In this document: positions 16,104 to 25,262 of the stretch, piece after piece
Numbering within the stretch: position 1 is the first letter of the stretch
How the letters are laid out: each line of letters starts with the position of its first letter
NCBI GenBank assembly: GCA_963784175.1
Contig: CAWAQJ010000014.1
Location: 186,001 to 250,000, forward strand
Length of the DNA: 64,000 nucleotides
Origin: JAIBJN01 sp963784175
Lineage (GTDB): Bacteria > Actinomycetota > Thermoleophilia > Gaiellales > Gaiellaceae
Reading direction: 5' to 3'
Notes under the pieces: model-generated
Seen by the model: the letters and a program-made list of their open reading frames with translations, nothing else
Told to the model about the DNA's origin: nothing
Database searches by the model: none
Translations under genes and position numbers: made by a program

Positions 16104-16891
16104 GCGGGAGCAGCGCGCTGGAAGCTCCGGTGCGAGCGGCGAGGCCACGCGACCGGGCGCGGATACTCGGCTGCGAGATCGACCGTCTCGACATGGAGGC
16201 GACCGTCGAGCGCTGCGCGGAGATCATCGACGCCGGCGAACCGACGCAGCACGTCGCGATCAACGTCGCCAAGGTCGTCGCGCTCGAGGACGACCCGAAG
16301 CTGCGCGACGTGGTCGAGCGCTGCGAGCTCGTCAGCGTCGACGGACAGCCGATCGTCTGGGCGTCGCGCCTCCTCGGCGACCCGCTCCCCGAGCGCGTGG
16401 CCGGCATCGATCTCATGTTCCGGCTGCTCGGGCTGGCGGAGGAGCGGGGCTACCGCGTCTACATCCTGGGCGCGAAGCAGGAGGTGCTGGAGACCGCGAT
16501 CGGCCGCCTCGGCGAGCGCTACCCGCGCCTCGTCGTCGCCGGTTACCACCACGGCTACTTCAAGGACGAGGAGAGCCCCGAGATCTGCGAGCTCGTGCGG
16601 GCGTCCGAGCCCCACATCCTCTTCGTGGCCATGAGCTCCCCGCGCAAGGAGTTCTGGCTCGCCGAGCACGCCCGCGACCTCGGCGTCCCCTTCTCCATGG
16701 GCGTCGGCGGGTCGATCGACGTCGTCGCCGGCCTCACGAAGCGCGCCCCGCGCTGGATGCAGCGCACCGGGCTCGAATGGTTCTACCGGTTCATCCAGGA
16801 GCCGCGCCGCCTTGGCCCGCGATACCTGCGCACGAACGCCCGGTTCGCGGCCATGCTCGCCCGCGCCGTCGTCACCCGCCGACGCGGGTAG
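16100..16891 (+). CDS. WecG/TagA/CpsF-family glycosyltransferase
   Basis: 263 residues starting at GTG 16100 inside the previous stop (GTGA). Conserved blocks are ILGCEIDRLDMEATVERC, HVAINVAKVV, CELVSVDGQPIVWASRLLG, ERVAGIDLMFRLLG, VYILGAKQEVLE, FVAMSSPRKEFW, and MGVGGSIDVVAGLTKRAP (GT26). Members transfer ManNAc or ManNAcA onto undecaprenyl-PP-GlcNAc at the membrane. The preceding UDP-GlcNAc 2-epimerase makes UDP-ManNAc the probable donor. Confidence 0.92.
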   Translation: MSGSSALEAPVRAARPRDRARILGCEIDRLDMEATVERCAEIIDAGEPTQHVAINVAKVVALEDDPKLRDVVERCELVSVDGQPIVWASRLLGDPLPERVAGIDLMFRLLGLAEERGYRVYILGAKQEVLETAIGRLGERYPRLVVAGYHHGYFKDEESPEICELVRASEPHILFVAMSSPRKEFWLAEHARDLGVPFSMGVGGSIDVVAGLTKRAPRWMQRTGLEWFYRFIQEPRRLGPRYLRTNARFAAMLARAVVTRRRG

Positions 16892-16902
16892 CCGTGGGCG
16901 CG

Positions 16903-18060
16903 ATGGATCTTCTCCGCCGGTCGGCAGCGCTACCGGCACTGGTCGTCGGCGACACGGCCCGACGGGCGCGGAAGACCTCCCCGGCCAGGACCGGCGTCCC
17001 CGACGGCGCGCTCGAGGCGGCGATCCGCTGGCTCTGCCTGACCCACGACGTGACCGGACGCCGCGGCTCGGCGCTCGCGTACCACATGCTGCGCGGCTGG
17101 CGCCCGGCGTTCCCGGAGACCACCGGCTACATCATCGGGACGCTCCTCGAGCACGCAGCGCGCACCGGCGACGAGTCTCTGGTCACCCGCGCGCGCGAGA
17201 TGGGTGACTGGGAGATCGAGGTGCAGAATCCCGACGGAGGGGTGATGACAGACGCCGTCAAGTCCCCGCCCGGCCGCTCGGTCGCCTTCAACACCGGCAT
17301 GGTCATCTTCGGCTGGCTCGACCTCCACGAGAAGCTCGGAGACGAGCGCTACCTCCAGGCCGCTCTCAGGGCGGGCGAATGGCTCGAGCGGGCGCAGGAG
17401 GCGGACGGGACCTGGCAGGGCGAGAACGACTACGGCGGGATCCCGCACACCTACTGCTCGCGGGTCGACTGGGCGCTTCTGCGCCTCGCCGGCGCATCAG
17501 GAGAGGAGCGCTTCGCGGACGTCGCCGGCCGCCACCTCGACTGGGTTATCTCCGTCCAGCACGAGAACGGCTGGTTCGACTGGTGCATCTTTCGGGAAGG
17601 CACGTTTCCGAGCACCCACGCGCTCGCGTACACCATGCGCGGGCTCCTCGAGAGCTCGGCGCTGAACGGCGACCGGCGCTACCTGGATGCCGCCCAGAAG
17701 ACGGCGCGCGCCCTCATGGGGATCTTCTATACGCGCGGCTGGCTGCCGGCCACGTACGACCGGGAGTGGACACCGAGGTCGCGCTCGATCTGCATCACGG
17801 GCCTCGCGCAGGTGGGCGGAGTCTGGCTTCGCCTCTACCAGGAGACGGGCGACGTCGACTTCAGGCGGGCGGGCATCGCCGCGGTCGAGCAGGCTGCGGC
17901 CCTCCAGAAGCGCAGCCGCTGGAGCGCGATCGACGGCGCGGTCGCGGGCTCCTTCCCGATCTACGGGCGCTACGCCCCGCTCCAGTACCCCAACTGGTCC
18001 GCAAAGTTTCTGGCCGACTCGCTCGCCCTCCGAGAACGGATCCTCGGCAATGGCCGCTGA
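16903..18060 (+). CDS. Alpha/alpha-toroid (six-hairpin type) protein
   Basis: About 385 residues rich in helix pairs with aromatic-acidic turns (TTGYIIGTLLEHAARTGDE, VQNPDGGVMTDAV, AFNTGMVIFGWLDLHEKLGD, VQHENGWFDWCIF, STHALAYTMRGLLE). This is the pattern of six-hairpin glycosidases and related polysaccharide-processing toroids such as C5-epimerase C-terminal domains. No catalytic residue can be assigned with certainty. A GTG at 16894 is an alternative start. It overlaps the following GT2 gene by 11 bases, so it is part of the polysaccharide operon and may trim or modify the chain. Confidence 0.6.
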   Translation: MDLLRRSAALPALVVGDTARRARKTSPARTGVPDGALEAAIRWLCLTHDVTGRRGSALAYHMLRGWRPAFPETTGYIIGTLLEHAARTGDESLVTRAREMGDWEIEVQNPDGGVMTDAVKSPPGRSVAFNTGMVIFGWLDLHEKLGDERYLQAALRAGEWLERAQEADGTWQGENDYGGIPHTYCSRVDWALLRLAGASGEERFADVAGRHLDWVISVQHENGWFDWCIFREGTFPSTHALAYTMRGLLESSALNGDRRYLDAAQKTARALMGIFYTRGWLPATYDREWTPRSRSICITGLAQVGGVWLRLYQETGDVDFRRAGIAAVEQAAALQKRSRWSAIDGAVAGSFPIYGRYAPLQYPNWSAKFLADSLALRERILGNGR

Positions 18061-18953
18061 GCTCGCCTACAGCGTCGTCATCCCCGCCTACAACGCGGAG
18101 TCGACGGTCGCACGCGTCGTCGAGGCCCTGCGCGCGCAGGCACCCGCCCCGGCCGAGATCATCGTCGTGGACGACGCTTCGACTGACGGAACGGCTGCGG
18201 CCGCGGCGGCGAGCAGGAGCCACGGTCGTCGCCAACGAGACGTCGCGGTCAGCCGGAGGAGCGCGAAATGTCGGCTGGGCGGCGGCGGCGAACGCGTTCG
18301 TCGTCTTCCTGGACGCCGACGCCATCCCGGCCCCCGGCTGGGGCGCAGGTCTCGCCCGCGCGCTGGAGGAGTATCCGAACGCGCTCGTCGGCTGCGCACG
18401 GACGTTCGACAGCCGCACGGCCTGGGGCTGGGTCGCGCACCTCCAAGGCGAGACGCCGTACCTTCCGCTCGGAGAGCCCCGGACGGTGCCCTTCCTCTCC
18501 TCGTACTGCGTCGCCGTCCCGCGGGACGTTCCCTTCCGCTGGGACGAGAGCTACGGCGGTGAGGACGGCGTGTTCAGCGCCGACGCGCAGGCGGCCGGGT
18601 ACCGGCTCGTCTTCGACCCGAGGTTCCACGCCCACCACGAGCACAGCCGGGAGACATGGGGCGATCTCCGGCGCCAGCAGCAGCGCATGGCCTACGGCAT
18701 CGCGCGCACACGCCGCGTGGTCGACGAGGGCGCCGTGCGACGGATCGCCGCCAAGGTCCCTCTCCACCACTTCGCGCTCCTGCGCCTCCCGGTCATCTAC
18801 CGGCGGCTCGGGAGGGAGCCGGAGCTGAGGCGCCGCTTCGTCCATTACCTGCCGCGCCTCGTCGTGGCCGAGTGGACGCTGGGCGCCAGCGCGACGCGCT
18901 ACGCGCTCTTCCCGCCGCCGACGCAAGGCCAGTCGGGGGACGGATTCCGATGA
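18050..18953 (+). pseudogene. Family 2 glycosyltransferase gene, frameshifted
   Basis: The first about 50 codons from ATG 18050 read ELAYSVVIPAYNAESTVARV and EIIVVDDASTDGT, the GT-A nucleotide-binding start of GT2 enzymes. The continuation (GATVVANETSRSAGGARNVG, FVVFLDADAIPAPGW, DESYGGEDGVFSADAQAAG) is in the +1 frame. The switch falls in the GC-rich run at about 18200-18220, and deleting one base restores about 300 residues. Whether the break is real or a base-calling error cannot be decided here. Start and stop overlap neighbours exactly as an intact operon gene would, which favours error or a very recent mutation. Confidence 0.82.
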
Positions 18954-19867
18954 CCGCCTCGTCCGCGATCGGCGACTTCACGCTCGTGCGGCTCGGGCTC
19001 GGGACCATGTCCCTGACCGGGCGCGGCACGTGGGGCGAGCCCCCCGATCCGCCGGCGGCCCGCGCCCTCCTACGCCGGGCGGCCGAGCTCGGCGTCCAGC
19101 TCTTCGACACGGCGGACTCCTACGGCCCCGAGGTCGCCGAGCGGCTCGTCCGCGAGGCGCTGCACCCCTACGACGGACTGCTGGTCGCGACCAAGGGCGG
19201 CTTCGTGCGCCGCGGCCCGCACGAATGGGAGGCCGACTGCCGGCCCGAATCGCTGCGCGCCGCCTGCGAAGCAAGCCTCGCCCGCCTGAGCCTCGAGCGC
19301 ATCGACCTCTACCAGCTGCACCTGGTCGACGCGCGCGTCCCGCTCGAGGAGTCGCTCGGCGCTCTCACGGAGCTTCGCGCGGAAGGCAAGATCCGTCACA
19401 TCGGGGTGTGCAACGTCGACCTGGGGCAGCTCGAGCGCGCGCTCCGCGCCGCCGAGATCGTGTCCGTCCAGAACCGCTTCAGCCTCGCGGAGCGGTCGTC
19501 CGGAGACGTGCTCGGCCGCTGCGCGGAGGCCGGCCTCGCCTTCATCGCCTGGGCGCCGCTCGCCAAGGGCTTCCTCACGAGCGCGTCGGGCGCGCTCGCC
19601 GCGGCCGCGCAGGCCCATGGCGCGACTCCGGGCCAGGTCGCGCTCGCGTGGATCGTGCGCCGGGCCGGCGCGTTCGCCATTCCCGGCACGGCCTCCGCGC
19701 GACACCTCGAGGAGAACGTCGGCGCGCTGGCAGTGGAGTTGACCGACGACGAGATCGAGGCGCTCGAGCGCGACCCTCTCCTCGGCTACCGGGCCAAGAG
19801 GCTCGCCCGCAAGGCGCGGATGGGCGCGGGGCGCATCAAAGCGGGCGTCAGAAGGGTGGGCAGGTGA
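18950..19867 (+). CDS. Aldo/keto reductase
   Basis: 305 residues. The AKR barrel is clear: LGLGTMSLTGRGTWG, FDTADSYGPEVAERLV (catalytic Asp and Tyr), LLVATKGGF (Lys), LYQLHLVD (His), IRHIGVCNVD, WAPLAKGFLT and AFAIPGTASARHLEEN (NADPH site). It probably reduces an aldehyde or ketone with NADPH; in a polysaccharide cluster a sugar intermediate is plausible but unproven. The start overlaps the GT2 stop (ATGA) and its stop overlaps the next GTG. Confidence 0.9.
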   Translation: MTASSAIGDFTLVRLGLGTMSLTGRGTWGEPPDPPAARALLRRAAELGVQLFDTADSYGPEVAERLVREALHPYDGLLVATKGGFVRRGPHEWEADCRPESLRAACEASLARLSLERIDLYQLHLVDARVPLEESLGALTELRAEGKIRHIGVCNVDLGQLERALRAAEIVSVQNRFSLAERSSGDVLGRCAEAGLAFIAWAPLAKGFLTSASGALAAAAQAHGATPGQVALAWIVRRAGAFAIPGTASARHLEENVGALAVELTDDEIEALERDPLLGYRAKRLARKARMGAGRIKAGVRRVGR

Positions 19868-21030
19868 GCGGCACGCGCATCACCGTGGCCCGCACGATCG
19901 AGGACGTCGAGGCGCTCCGCGACACGTGGGAGGCGCTGTCTCCCCAGAGGCTGACCGCGGACTTCGACTACCACCTCACCGTCCTCCGGTATGCACCCGG
20001 GGTGATCCGGCCGCACGTCGCCGTGCTCGAGCGCAACGGCGGTCCGGCGGCGTTGGCCGTGGGTCGGGTCGAGGAAGTCGAGCTCACCGCCCGCGTCGGC
20101 TACAAGACGGTCTTCAGCCCGCGTGTCCGCGCCCTGACGATCGCCCAGGGCGGCCTGCTCGGCGTCGACGAGGACACGGCGGAGCCGCTCTTCGCCGCAC
20201 TCTCGGGCACGCTGGCCAAGGACCGGCTCCATGTGCTGCGGCTCAGGCTGCTCGGTGTCGGAGGCCCGTTTCACGAGCTTGCCCGGACGCGTCCCGGGAT
20301 CCTCGTCCGCCAGCACCTCGGCGCGCCGGTCGAGCGCTGGCGCGCGCAGATCCCGGGCACCTTCGACGAGTACCTGAGCGCCCGCTCCTCGAAGACGCGT
20401 TCGAACGTCAAGCGCTATTCGCGCCGCCTCGAGGAGCGGTACGGCGACGGCGTTTCCTTCCGGGTGTTCCGCACGCCCGACGAGCTCGAGGAGCTCCTGC
20501 GGGATACGGAGGCCGTACACGTGAAGACGTACCAGCACGGTATGGGCGCCGGCCTCAAGGGCACCGAGCTCGAGAAGCGCCTCCGCGAGCTGGCGGCGGA
20601 GCGGGGCTGGTTCCGCGGTTTCGTCGTCTACCTGGACGGCGCGCCGAGCGCGTTCTGGCACGGGACTGCCTATCGGGGGGTTTTCTACACAGGCCCGACG
20701 GGCTACGATCCGGCGCATCGCGATCTTCGTCTCGGCACGTACGTGCTCGCGAGGATGGTCGAAATGCTCTGCGGCGAGGTGGATTGGATGGATTTCGGCT
20801 CGGGTGACGCCGAATACAAGCGGCACTTCTCGGACGAGAGCCTCCTGGAGGAGGACATGGCGATCTTCTCCTCCCGGCCGCGTCCCATTGCCATCAACCT
20901 GGCGCAGACGACCGTGCGAGGCGCCTCGCGCGCGACGCGCTCGGTCCTCGCGCGGAGCGGCCGCCTCCGTGCCGCACGGCGCGCCTGGCGCGGGCGGCTC
21001 ACAGGCAAGGCACAGGGCGTGCTCTCGTGA
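19864..21030 (+). CDS. FemAB/GNAT-type acyltransferase (Acetyltransf_6-like), copy 1
   Basis: 388 residues starting at GTG 19864. It has the double-GNAT layout of FemAB-like proteins: VGYKTVFSPRVRALTIAQGG in the first half; SARSSKTRSNVKRYSRRLEE, ERGWFRGFVVYLDGAPSAFW, GPTGYDPAHRDLRLGTYVL and DFGSGDAEYKRHF in the second. Relatives transfer aminoacyl or acyl groups onto cell-wall or exopolysaccharide components. The next gene is a clear paralogue, so the pair arose by tandem duplication and may act on successive sites. The basic C-terminus is unassigned. Confidence 0.8.
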   Translation: MSGTRITVARTIEDVEALRDTWEALSPQRLTADFDYHLTVLRYAPGVIRPHVAVLERNGGPAALAVGRVEEVELTARVGYKTVFSPRVRALTIAQGGLLGVDEDTAEPLFAALSGTLAKDRLHVLRLRLLGVGGPFHELARTRPGILVRQHLGAPVERWRAQIPGTFDEYLSARSSKTRSNVKRYSRRLEERYGDGVSFRVFRTPDELEELLRDTEAVHVKTYQHGMGAGLKGTELEKRLRELAAERGWFRGFVVYLDGAPSAFWHGTAYRGVFYTGPTGYDPAHRDLRLGTYVLARMVEMLCGEVDWMDFGSGDAEYKRHFSDESLLEEDMAIFSSRPRPIAINLAQTTVRGASRATRSVLARSGRLRAARRAWRGRLTGKAQGVLS

Positions 21031-22409
21031 CCACGGTCCGCGTCGCGCGCTCGTTCGAGGAGGCGGACGAGCTCCGCCCCGCCTGGGACCGCCTCCAGAA
21101 CGACCACATCACGAGCGACATCGACTTCCTCCTCACGTACTGCCGACACACCCAGGGGGTCGTCCGGCCGCACATCGTCCTTCTCGAGGAGAACGGCGAG
21201 CCCGTGGCCCTCGCAGCCGGACGGCTCGAGGACACCAGGCTCCCGGCACGGCTCGGCTACAAGGTCGTCCTGAACTCCCGCGTCCGCGCGCTCACGGTCG
21301 CCTACGGCGGCCTCCTCGGGGACGCCGCCTCGATGCCCGCGCTCCTTGCCGCGGTCGGCGACTCCGTCAAGGACGAGCGCCTCGATCTCGTCCGCTTCCG
21401 GATGCTCGAGCTCGGCTCCTCCCCCCACGCGGCCCTGACACATGGATTGCCCGTGTTGAGGAAGCAGCGCTTCGCCCCGAAGCTGCGCCACTGGCGCTCG
21501 GCGCTTCCGGGCACCCTCGACGACTTCCTGGCCCAGCGGTCGCGGCGGCGGCGCGAGTCGGTCCGGCGCTATTCCCGCCGCCTCGAGAAGACCTACGGCG
21601 ACGACGTCCGCGTCGAGGTCGTACGGGACTGCGCCGGCCTCGAGAAGCTCTTCGCCGAGAGCATGGTCGTCCATCAGGAGACCTACCAGCACATCCTGGG
21701 CGTCGGCTTCTCCGACGCGAACGTGCAACGCCGCCTCGCCGAGCTGGCGGCGGACCACGGCTGGTTCCGCGGCTACATGCTCTACCTCCGCGACAAGCCC
21801 GTGGCCTTCTGGCACGGCAACGCTTACCGCGGCGCCTTCGGCGTCGTCTCCACGGGCTTCGACCCGGCCTACGCCGAGGACAGGCCGGGGACGTACCTGC
21901 TCATGCGCGCCCTCGAAGACCTCTCCGGCGACGGGAGCGCACAGGTGCTCGACTTCGGCTTCGGCGACGCGGACTACAAGCGGCACTTCGGCGACGGCTT
22001 CGTCGAGGAGCAGGACGTCGGCGTGTTCGAGCGGCGGCCGAAGACGATCGCACTCAACGCCGCTCATAGCGCCCTCGGCGGAGCGACGGCTGCCGGCCGA
22101 ACGGTTGCGGGCAGCACCGGCGCGCTGAAGAACATCCGCCGGCGCCGCCGGCTCGGCCAGCACGCGGGCCTCCTGCGGACGTTCGTGGTCACCTTGCTCC
22201 TCGCGCTCGGCGTCTCGGCCGGGGCCGGGCTCGCCGCCGGGCCGAGAGCCGCGATGGGGCCGGACAAGACGGTCTCCAGCGAGCTCTTCGTCGACGGTGT
22301 CCGCCGCCCAGAGAACCCCAAGCCGAAGCGAGGCCCGGAGTTTGCCGTGCGCGACCCGGAGGGCCAGGGGGCAGGAGCGGCTGAGCCGGTCCTGCGCGCC
22401 GCCGCCTGA
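21027..22409 (+). CDS. FemAB/GNAT-type acyltransferase, copy 2, with C-terminal membrane segment and tail
   Basis: 460 residues. Residues 1 to about 345 are collinear with the previous protein (shared LGYKVVLNSRVRALTVAYGG, ESVRRYSRRLEKTYGDDV, DHGWFRGYMLYLRDKPVAFW, DFGFGDADYKRHFGDGFVEE). Then comes a basic linker and RTFVVTLLLALGVSAGAGLAAG, which looks like a signal peptide or single membrane helix, followed by about 55 charged residues ending AEPVLRAAA. The extension is absent from copy 1. It could be a fusion with a former small secreted-protein gene. GTG start overlaps the previous stop. Confidence 0.8.
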   Translation: MTTVRVARSFEEADELRPAWDRLQNDHITSDIDFLLTYCRHTQGVVRPHIVLLEENGEPVALAAGRLEDTRLPARLGYKVVLNSRVRALTVAYGGLLGDAASMPALLAAVGDSVKDERLDLVRFRMLELGSSPHAALTHGLPVLRKQRFAPKLRHWRSALPGTLDDFLAQRSRRRRESVRRYSRRLEKTYGDDVRVEVVRDCAGLEKLFAESMVVHQETYQHILGVGFSDANVQRRLAELAADHGWFRGYMLYLRDKPVAFWHGNAYRGAFGVVSTGFDPAYAEDRPGTYLLMRALEDLSGDGSAQVLDFGFGDADYKRHFGDGFVEEQDVGVFERRPKTIALNAAHSALGGATAAGRTVAGSTGALKNIRRRRRLGQHAGLLRTFVVTLLLALGVSAGAGLAAGPRAAMGPDKTVSSELFVDGVRRPENPKPKRGPEFAVRDPEGQGAGAAEPVLRAAA

Positions 22410-22411
22410 CG

Positions 22412-22936
22412 GTGCCTCGCCCGCTCAGGCTCGCCCTGGTCATCCTCGCCGCGCTCGTTCTCCTGACGCTGGCGGCCCTCGGCGCGAGTGCGGCGCTCGA
22501 CCGTCCGGCTCGGATCATGATGGTGAGCTCGGCCGTCGACGCCCCCAAAGCCGAGGTCTGGGCCGTGCTCACGGACTTCGACCACTACGACGAGTGGAAC
22601 CCGGTGTTCACGTCCGCGTCCGGCGAGCCCGTCGTCGGCAGCTCGCTCGATCTCGAGCTCACCCTTCCCGGCCACGAGCCGGAGGAGCTCGACGCCGAGG
22701 TCCTCATCGTGCGGGACGAGCGCAAGCTCCGCTGGCAGGACCGGCTCGTCCTTCCCGGCGTCCGCGACTGGGAGTACGAGTTCGTCATCCAGCCGATCGA
22801 GCCTGGACGGGTCGTCGTCGTCCAGGTGCTGCACGCGGAGGGACTCCTCGCGCCGTTCGTCGACGAGGAGGCCGCCCGCGAGGCCCTCGCGCTGATCGGC
22901 GAGGCGCTCGCCGAGCGGCTCGCCGCGACGGGCTAG
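22412..22936 (+). CDS. SRPBCC-superfamily protein with N-terminal membrane segment
   Basis: 174 residues starting at GTG 22412. An N-terminal hydrophobic stretch (ALVILAALVLLTLAALGASA) is followed by a START/polyketide-cyclase-like domain: VDAPKAEVWAVLTDFDHYDEW, NPVFTSASG, KLRWQDRLVLPG. The fold makes a hydrophobic cavity for lipids or other small molecules; no enzyme function can be named. It lies 2 bases after the GNAT gene in the same direction, so it is probably co-transcribed, and its stop overlaps the convergent sulfotransferase stop. Confidence 0.8.
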   Translation: MPRPLRLALVILAALVLLTLAALGASAALDRPARIMMVSSAVDAPKAEVWAVLTDFDHYDEWNPVFTSASGEPVVGSSLDLELTLPGHEPEELDAEVLIVRDERKLRWQDRLVLPGVRDWEYEFVIQPIEPGRVVVVQVLHAEGLLAPFVDEEAAREALALIGEALAERLAATG

Positions 22937-23727
22937 AGGTAGCCGAAGCGCGCCAGCGCGGGCTCGGCCGTCTGGTTCAGCTCCTCGATCACGCGCTTCC
23001 GCCTCAGCTCCCAGCGCCCGAGCGTGTCCGGGGGCCGGACCTCGGCCGCCGCCGCCTCGGCGTCGCCCTCGAGACCGAAGAAGTCGTAGATCTGCGCGAC
23101 GCTCGACGCCGGATCCGCGCAGAGGTCCTCGAAGCGAACGCGCAGGTAGCGGGAGCCGAGCTCGCGCTCGCCGTAGTCGGCGGCGGCGAGGTTCACGCGC
23201 GTCCAGACCGCGATCGACCGCGTGGGAGTCTTCGCCTTGCGCAGATCGTCGCCCAGCACGGCGTCGCCGTGCTTCGCGAGCTGCTGCTGGTTCTCCGAGA
23301 AGGCCATGTCCCGGCCGTCCCGCAGGAAGTGCAGGAAGCGGATGGACGGCATGGTCTCGTTCCAGAAGCGCAGGAGGTAGATGCTGCGCGGCTCCTTCCA
23401 GCCCCAGGCGGCGGCCTCGGCGGGGATGTCGCCGGCGTGATCGGCGAGGACCGAGCGCAGGTCGGTCTCCATCTCGCCGCGCATGTCCTCGGGAAGCTCT
23501 CCGGCCGCCAGGTAGCGGTTGATCCAGCGATCCGAGTAGAAGCCGAACTCGACGGCGTCCTCGTACGGGTTCAGCTTGTCGCCGGTGTAGAGGCCGGCCC
23601 TGCGCAGGATCTTCGCCACCACGCGGGTGCCCGAGCCGCCGGTCGCCCCGACCAGATTCGGGCCGGGCACGGTGAGCTCGGGCGGGATCACCGAGGGCTT
23701 CGTGTCGTCCATCGAGTCGTTCTCCAT
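22933..23727 (-). CDS. Sulfotransferase family protein
   Basis: 264 residues. The 5'-phosphosulfate loop is GATGGSGTRVVAKIL and the 3'-phosphate site is FLHFLRDGRDMAFSE; a C-terminal RYLRVRFEDLCADPASSV is typical of the family. It should transfer sulfate from PAPS to a hydroxyl, here most plausibly on the polysaccharide. It is the distal gene of a minus-strand run (acyltransferase, GT2, flippase, sulfotransferase). The ATG at 23727 is used; an in-frame ATG five codons later is equally possible. No PAPS synthesis genes are in the window. Confidence 0.85.
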   Translation of the reverse strand: MENDSMDDTKPSVIPPELTVPGPNLVGATGGSGTRVVAKILRRAGLYTGDKLNPYEDAVEFGFYSDRWINRYLAAGELPEDMRGEMETDLRSVLADHAGDIPAEAAAWGWKEPRSIYLLRFWNETMPSIRFLHFLRDGRDMAFSENQQQLAKHGDAVLGDDLRKAKTPTRSIAVWTRVNLAAADYGERELGSRYLRVRFEDLCADPASSVAQIYDFFGLEGDAEAAAAEVRPPDTLGRWELRRKRVIEELNQTAEPALARFGYL

Positions 23728-23755
23728 TCTGTCGTGATTCGGTTGCGGGCGCGGA

Positions 23756-25252
23756 TCATGCCGACGCCGTGTCGGTCTCCCGTCGCATCATCTTCCGGAG
23801 GACGGGAAACGCCAGTCCCCGGGCGCGCGGCTCGAGGGCGAAGAGGACGCCCGCGGCGGCGAGCGTCGAGCAGGCGCCGGCGACGATCAGCCCGACGATC
23901 GGCGGCGGGCCGTCGAGGAGCCCCGCCGCTTCGAGGACGAGCACCGGTGCGATGCCGGCTGCGGCCGCGGCGAGGGGCGACCAGACCCAGCGCACGAGGC
24001 GCCGGGGCCGCAGCCCCGTGATCCAGCAGACGACCGCGATGTTGACCGGGATCACGATCGCGAGGAAGAAGGCCGCGCGCGACACGGCCATGCCGATCGC
24101 CTGGTCGCGGGTCGACGAGTCGGTGAGCAGCCAGCCGGTCACGAGGACGATCCCGGCGCTGAGGCCCGCCAGGATCCAGAGCATCACCGCCCGCAGGTGC
24201 GGGCGCGCGACGGCGAAGAGCAGCGGCCCGGTGAAGAAGACGATCGCCTTGCCGACGCCCACGAGCGCCAGCAGCTTGAGCACGTCGGCCGCGGGCTCCC
24301 ACTCGGGGCCCATCAGCGCCATGATGAAGTCGCTGCACGCGGCCAGGACCGCCATCGCCGGGATGGTGAGCATGAGCGTCATGCGTACGCAGGATGCGAC
24401 TGCCTCCCGCAGCTTCTCCCGGTCGTTCTGGAGCCGCGAGAAGTACGGGAGCGAGACGTATGCGATCGGCCGCATCGTCACCTCGAGCAGGTTGTCCGTG
24501 AAGCGGTCCGCGAGCCGGTAGAGCCCGACGGCGGTGGGCCCGAAGAAGAGGCCCATCAGAAGGGCGTCGGCCCGCCGGTTGAGGAAGCCGCCGAGGTTGG
24601 CGAGGAAGACGCCGCTCGAGAAGCCGACGAGCTCACGCGCATGCCCGCGCGAGAAGTTGAAGCCCGGGCGCCAGGAGCCGAGCGCCCAGAGGAGGACGAG
24701 CTGCGTTACGGCGAAGCCGAGCTGCTGCGCGACGAGCGCCCAGACGCCCGCGTCGTTGAGCGCCAGGGCGAGGCCGAGAGCGCCGCCGACGACGACGGCC
24801 GACGTCTCGCGGATCGCCAGCGCCTTGAAGCGCATCTCCCGTTGGAAGACCGCAAGGGGCACGATCGTCAGCCCCTGGATCACGAGCAGGATCGACAGCA
24901 CCTTGACCACGTCCTCGAGCTCGGGCACGTCGTTCACGCGGGCCCACCAGCCGGCGAGCAGGAAGCTGAGCGCGGCGAGCACGAGGCAGAACGCGAGGTT
25001 CATCCAGAACGCCGCGTCCAGGTGGTCGCCCTCGAGCCCTTCGCGCTGGACGATGGCGGTCTGGATCCCGCCCTCGTTGATGAGCTGGACGAGCGCGATG
25101 TAGATGAGGGCGAGAGCGACGATCCCGAAGTCGCGGGGGCCGAGGATCGCGGCGAGCAGGAACGTGAAGACGAGCCCGAACGCGCGGTCGCCCCACGTCA
25201 TCAGGAACGTCCACTTGAGCGAGCTGTGGAAGGAGCTCTGGTGGTCGTTCAT
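23756..25252 (-). CDS. Polysaccharide flippase (Wzx/MATE-like)
   Basis: 498 residues with about fourteen hydrophobic segments. The N-terminal LKWTFLMTWGDRAFGLVFTF, ILGPRDFGIVALALIYIALV and the loop RRADALLMGLFFGPTAVGLY are typical of the polysaccharide biosynthesis/MATE-like exporter family. It would flip lipid-linked repeat units across the membrane. It lies between the sulfotransferase and a GT2 gene on the same strand with 10-28 base gaps, so it is co-transcribed. Together with the O-antigen-ligase-like and Wzz-like genes nearby it suggests a Wzy-dependent pathway. Confidence 0.9.
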   Translation of the reverse strand: MNDHQSSFHSSLKWTFLMTWGDRAFGLVFTFLLAAILGPRDFGIVALALIYIALVQLINEGGIQTAIVQREGLEGDHLDAAFWMNLAFCLVLAALSFLLAGWWARVNDVPELEDVVKVLSILLVIQGLTIVPLAVFQREMRFKALAIRETSAVVVGGALGLALALNDAGVWALVAQQLGFAVTQLVLLWALGSWRPGFNFSRGHARELVGFSSGVFLANLGGFLNRRADALLMGLFFGPTAVGLYRLADRFTDNLLEVTMRPIAYVSLPYFSRLQNDREKLREAVASCVRMTLMLTIPAMAVLAACSDFIMALMGPEWEPAADVLKLLALVGVGKAIVFFTGPLLFAVARPHLRAVMLWILAGLSAGIVLVTGWLLTDSSTRDQAIGMAVSRAAFFLAIVIPVNIAVVCWITGLRPRRLVRWVWSPLAAAAAGIAPVLVLEAAGLLDGPPPIVGLIVAGACSTLAAAGVLFALEPRARGLAFPVLRKMMRRETDTASA

Positions 25253-25262
25253 GCGGAACCGC

